Below are positions 5,549 to 6,561 of a stretch of DNA of 6,561 nucleotides, piece after piece. The stretch comes from Alphaproteobacteria bacterium (lineage in GTDB: Bacteria; Pseudomonadota; Alphaproteobacteria; UBA6615). The notes beneath the pieces are model-generated. The model saw only the letters and a program-made list of their open reading frames with translations. It made no database searches and was not told where the DNA came from. The DNA lies in assembly GCA_017643325.1 (NCBI GenBank), contig JAEPNS010000181.1, positions 1-6,561 of the forward strand, given 5' to 3'. Position 1 is the stretch's first letter; each line of letters starts with the position of its first letter. A program made the translations under genes and the position numbers.

Positions 5549-6552
5549 TAGCGGACCTGCACCTCGTCGCCCGTTTCGGCCGACGCGACAATCGCCTGAA
5601 GGATTTCCACGTTGTGCAGCAGGTGATCGCGCGTGAACCGGTAGTCACCCTGCCCCTGTGCCGCGTCGGCCCACTGCTCGAGGTTGGCCTTGACCGTGTT
5701 CTGGGACGCGTAGGTCTGGGTGGTGAGTTCCTCGTCGAGCCAGCGCGTGGTCAGCGTCGCCGGCTCCGGGATGTCGACGTTCGAGTTCTCCCGCGCCTCG
5801 CCCCAGCCCTTGTCCCCGAACACCTTGATCGCGCTGTGGAACGGCGTCGAGGCAATGTTGCACATGAAGCCGGTCACGCCGCTCTCGAACGAGAACTGGA
5901 CGGCGACCACGTCGTTGCCCGGAAACAGGTCCGAGCGGCTGTTGGCGACGGCGCGCAGTCTCGACACGGGACCGGCGAGCGACTGGAAATAGTCGGTGAT
6001 GTGCACCCCGAGCGCCGTCAGCGTGCCCAGCGGGGCCTGCTTCGAGTCTTTTCGCCAACTCGACCCCGAGGTCGATGCCTTGGTGAAGTTGTTGTGGGAC
6101 CAGTTGCACTCGATGTGGATCAGCGTACCGAAGTCGTCCCCGTCCAGGTGAGACTTCATCGCCTCCAGCGCCGGCTCGAAACGACGCTCGTGGCCAATGC
6201 CGACCGCCTTGAGGCCTGCCTTGTCGCAGGCCTCCAGCATGCGCATTGCGGCGTCCGACGACAGCGCGAAGGGCTTCTCGCAGAAGATCTGCTTGCCCGC
6301 CGCGGCCGCCGCCAGCACCTGCTCCTCGTGCAGCGCGTGGGGGGTGACCAGGATGACCGCGTCAATGGAATCGTCGGCCAGCACGTCCTCGTAGCTGTCC
6401 CCGATTTCCATCCCGCGCACGGCGGCGAAGTCGCGAACCCCGTCGAGATTCACGTCGACACCGCGCGTGACGGCGATCTTGTCGCTGTCATCGAGGCAGG
6501 TGACGATCTGCTTGCCCCACCAGCCCAGTCCCACAACGGCTGCGTTCAACAT
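5548..6552 (-). CDS. Gfo/Idh/MocA family NAD(P)-dependent oxidoreductase
   Basis: The protein has 334 residues, a full length for the family. The N-terminal Rossmann domain (1-120) starts with the dinucleotide-binding loop VVGLGWWG (G8, G10, G13). VTPHALHEEQVLAAAAAGKQIFCEKP runs from 69 to 94 and contains the hallmark E92-K93-P94, whose lysine is the usual catalytic or substrate-binding residue. The C-terminal alpha/beta domain (about 121-334) has LGVHITDYF (181-189) with H184 and D187. The Asp often found four residues before this His is A180 here, a position that varies between subgroups. Members oxidise or reduce sugars, inositols and related compounds; the substrate is not deducible. The start ATG at 6552 is preceded by only 9 bases in the window, so its ribosome binding site and promoter cannot be judged and it may be internal to a longer operon. 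The stop overlaps the cupin start by one base. Confidence 0.94.
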   Translation of the reverse strand: MLNAAVVGLGWWGKQIVTCLDDSDKIAVTRGVDVNLDGVRDFAAVRGMEIGDSYEDVLADDSIDAVILVTPHALHEEQVLAAAAAGKQIFCEKPFALSSDAAMRMLEACDKAGLKAVGIGHERRFEPALEAMKSHLDGDDFGTLIHIECNWSHNNFTKASTSGSSWRKDSKQAPLGTLTALGVHITDYFQSLAGPVSRLRAVANSRSDLFPGNDVVAVQFSFESGVTGFMCNIASTPFHSAIKVFGDKGWGEARENSNVDIPEPATLTTRWLDEELTTQTYASQNTVKANLEQWADAAQGQGDYRFTRDHLLHNVEILQAIVASAETGDEVQVR

Positions 6553-6561
6553 CTTTTGCTT

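Overview
The window is GC-rich, ordinary-looking bacterial chromosomal DNA, densely packed with genes. It most likely comes from an alphaproteobacterium. That guess rests on family resemblance: the rhomboid N-terminus (MPLIPLHDANP), the stand-alone transglutaminase-like cysteine peptidase, the tandem DUF1330 protein, and the YfcG-type GST next to a Gfo/Idh enzyme. It is an inference, not a database result. I saw no rRNA, tRNA, CRISPR array, insertion sequence, integrase or phage gene.

Layout. (1) Positions 1-948, minus strand: the N-terminal 316 residues of a Cys/Met-metabolism PLP enzyme (cystathionine gamma-synthase/lyase type), cut by the left window edge. (2) An 88-bp divergent intergenic region separates it from a plus-strand gene at 1037-1633, which encodes two DUF1330 domains in tandem. 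This is the only plus-strand gene. (3) That gene converges, with a 4-bp gap, on a leftward run of genes. In transcription order these are a YfcG/Nu-like glutathione transferase (5025 to 4309), a Tat-type transglutaminase-like cysteine peptidase (4303 to 3671), an FrsA/pseudooxynicotine-hydrolase-like alpha/beta hydrolase (3618 to 2401) and a six-helix rhomboid protease (2345 to 1638). The gaps are 5, 52 and 55 bp, so a shared transcript is possible but not proven. (4) A 166-bp gap with a strikingly AT-rich 52-bp core lies upstream of the GST gene. (5) At the right edge, also leftward, a Gfo/Idh/MocA oxidoreductase (6552 to 5548) is translationally coupled to a small cupin through a 1-nt stop/start overlap and a GTG start.

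How the genes fit together. The Gfo/Idh-cupin pair is the only convincing functional unit (coupled translation; probably small-molecule or sugar metabolism, substrate unknown). The four-gene leftward set combines thiol/redox chemistry (GST), an exported cysteine peptidase, a soluble hydrolase and a membrane protease. I see no clear common pathway, and this may simply be a housekeeping neighbourhood.

The most notable non-coding signal is a perfect 20-bp palindrome (2347-2366) one base upstream of the rhomboid start codon. It contains the only Shine-Dalgarno-like bases and a TATATA core, so it is a good candidate for an operator or an mRNA hairpin controlling the protease. I found no clear evidence of a novel multi-gene system.
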